From NCBI GenBank assembly GCA_029880385.1, contig JAOUOM010000075.1, forward strand, positions 1 through 7,875: a stretch of 7,875 nucleotides of DNA. The letters run 5' to 3'. The translations under genes and the position numbers were made by a program. The notes beneath the pieces are model-generated. The model had not been told where the DNA came from. It did not search any database and saw only the letters and a list, made by a program, of their open reading frames with translations. Below, piece by piece: positions 6,706 to 7,875 of this stretch (position 1 is its first letter; each line of letters opens with the position of its first letter). Source of the stretch: Cyclobacteriaceae bacterium. Lineage in GTDB: Bacteria > Bacteroidota > Bacteroidia > Cytophagales > Cyclobacteriaceae.

Positions 6706-7083
6706 ATGATGACAAAAAACAATCGAATACTGAATGTCGGCGTTTTCCTCGGGATTTGGCTACTGGCGGGTTGTACCTATTACGAAATCCCTCCAAAACC
6801 TGTGGAAATCCCTGACTCTGTTAGTTTTCAACTGGATGTACAGCCAATATTTACCGCTAATTGCAGTGTGCCGGGTTGTCATGTGGCCGGAAACTTACCA
6901 CCCAACCTTAGCGAGGGGAGTGCGTGGGTGAACCTGGTATATTTTAATTATGTAGACACGACCAATGTGGACAACAGTATACTCCTTAGTAAACTAACCG
7001 TCGGCACTATGGCAAAATTTGCTTCCGAGCAGGATGTCGCCATTATCAAACAATGGATTATCCAGGGAGCACCAGACAATTGA
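6706..7083 (+). CDS. Small lipoprotein cytochrome with CX4CH heme motif
   Basis: The 125-residue product starts four bases after the preceding stop, at ATGATG, so it is co-transcribed and probably coupled. The lipobox is LAGC with Cys23 lipidated. The mature region resembles the monoheme domain common in Bacteroidota and Planctomycetes lipoproteins: LDVQPIFTANC, then CSVPGCH (Cys53, Cys58, His59), a CX4CH motif instead of CX2CH. NNPxLS-like LPPNLSEGSAW, SILLSKLTVG and the closing IIKQWIIQGAPDN follow. The family usually carries an MP-type distal Met before the last helix; here Met102 in GTMAKF is the candidate. It is likely an outer-membrane-anchored electron carrier working with the preceding EB_dh/cytochrome lipoprotein, with which it shares the identical N-terminal tag CTYYEIPP. 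Confidence 0.85.
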   Translation: MMTKNNRILNVGVFLGIWLLAGCTYYEIPPKPVEIPDSVSFQLDVQPIFTANCSVPGCHVAGNLPPNLSEGSAWVNLVYFNYVDTTNVDNSILLSKLTVGTMAKFASEQDVAIIKQWIIQGAPDN

Positions 7084-7137
7084 TCTTAAATAAAATGAAG
7101 TCGTGATAAACGATTCGTTCGAAAACAAAATATGCAC

Positions 7138-7875
7138 ATGAAAAATTTATTCGTAACCTTCCTGACCTGCCTTATACTTATAGGTGTGGTTAGTCCGCTG
7201 TTCGCACAGGACGAAACAGGGGAAAAAAGTAAATCATACGCTCGGAATGCATTTGAGAGCGGTCTGTTGATTGATAATCAAACGGTAGTGATACCTACCA
7301 AAGGGACGCTGGAATGGGACATCCAGCACCGGTTTGGGACCATCGAAAACGGTATCGGAGACCTCTTTGGGATGTATGCCCCATCCAATATACGGATGGG
7401 CTTTACCTACAGTGCCTTGGATCGGCTCAACGTTGGTTTTGGGTTTACCAAATTCAATAAGTACCTTGATTTTAACGCCAAGTACCTGCTGGTGAAGCAA
7501 ACGAAAGATAATCGTGTGCCGGTATCGCTCGCCTACTATGGCAACGTAGGGTTGGATGCACGTCCGTTTTCTAATTTTGAAAAGGAAATTCACCGCTATT
7601 CGTATTTCCATGAGCTGATGATCGCCCGCAGGTTCAATACAAAGCTATCTGCTCAGGTGTCTTCGAGTTTCTCACATTTCAATGCAGTGGATTCGCTGGT
7701 CAGTCATGACATGATTGGAATAGGGGTGAGTGGCCGCTATAAAGTGGGAGGCTCATCGTCCGTAATTGTAGATTACAACCTGCCGTTGACCCAGCATCAA
7801 GGCGTGGTAGAGGTAAAGCCAAACATAAGCTTCGGCATCGAAATGGCGACTAGTGGGCATGCATTCCAGTTTTTC
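7138..7875 (+). CDS. Outer-membrane beta-barrel protein, DUF5777-like (3' end outside window)
   Basis: The frame is open for 246 codons to the window edge. The ATG at 7138 is preferred over the in-frame ATG at 7132 because it gives a standard MKN start to the signal peptide, which ends near SPLFA (residues 19-23) before QDETGE. The mature sequence has alternating beta-strand character with frequent aromatic residues: VIPTKGTLEWDIQHRFG (51-67), GDLFGMYAPSNIRMGFTYSA and RLNVGFGFTKFNKYLDFNAK. This resembles the Bacteroidota family DUF5777, predicted membrane beta-barrels, on memory of its HRFG, NIRMG and D-R-L-x-V-G-x-G patterns. It should lie in the outer membrane. It follows the CX4CH cytochrome by 54 bases without an obvious terminator, so it is probably in the same transcript and could scaffold or admit electrons or substrates for the lipoprotein cytochromes. 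Confidence 0.78.
   Translation, partial: MKNLFVTFLTCLILIGVVSPLFAQDETGEKSKSYARNAFESGLLIDNQTVVIPTKGTLEWDIQHRFGTIENGIGDLFGMYAPSNIRMGFTYSALDRLNVGFGFTKFNKYLDFNAKYLLVKQTKDNRVPVSLAYYGNVGLDARPFSNFEKEIHRYSYFHELMIARRFNTKLSAQVSSSFSHFNAVDSLVSHDMIGIGVSGRYKVGGSSSVIVDYNLPLTQHQGVVEVKPNISFGIEMATSGHAFQFF

Noticed and set aside
7234..7611. 125-codon minus-strand frame opposite the beta-barrel gene
   Set aside because: It is a shadow of the plus-strand barrel gene, whose signal peptide and family patterns are clear.

Overview
The window looks like chromosome from a member of the Bacteroidota, probably a Cytophagales-like marine or soil lineage. The grounds are moderate GC with AT-rich gene leaders and weak or absent Shine-Dalgarno sequences. 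There are many lipoproteins, a YceI-domain lipoprotein, CX4CH-type lipoprotein cytochromes and a DUF5777-like beta-barrel. The lineage is inferred from protein style only.

Layout. (1) Positions 1-1044, minus strand: a PLP-dependent class V aminotransferase / cysteine desulfurase-like protein that runs off the left edge. (2) Positions 1045-1210: a divergent intergenic region with an imperfect inverted repeat. (3) Positions 1211-2836: a secreted M20 (AbgB-like) metal-dependent amidohydrolase. (4) Positions 2837-3193: a gap with no convincing gene. (5) Positions 3194-7875, all on the plus strand: a compact run of six exported proteins. They are a soluble monoheme cytochrome c, an unrecognised lipoprotein, a YceI-domain lipoprotein, and a lipoprotein combining an ethylbenzene-dehydrogenase-type (EB_dh) heme-binding domain with a cytochrome c domain. 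A small lipoprotein cytochrome with a CX4CH heme motif and the start of an outer-membrane beta-barrel protein (cut by the right edge) complete the run.

How the genes may work together. All six products of the second block are exported, three carry c-type heme motifs, one also carries a probable b-heme fold, one belongs to an isoprenoid/quinone-binding family, and the last is a predicted outer-membrane barrel. My inference is an envelope redox module: a periplasmic cytochrome passes electrons to lipid-anchored cytochromes at the outer membrane, with the barrel as scaffold or pore. Two adjacent lipoproteins share the identical sequence CTYYEIPP starting at the lipidated cysteine although their codons differ, which suggests a common targeting or docking tag.

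Regulation has unusual features. A strong intrinsic terminator lies inside the signal-peptide codons of the unrecognised lipoprotein. A second one ends only 22 bases before the EB_dh/cytochrome gene. A pair of near-identical 18-base direct repeats with 22-base period sits upstream of the YceI lipoprotein and looks like an operator. No RNA genes, CRISPR arrays, insertion sequences or transposases were seen.
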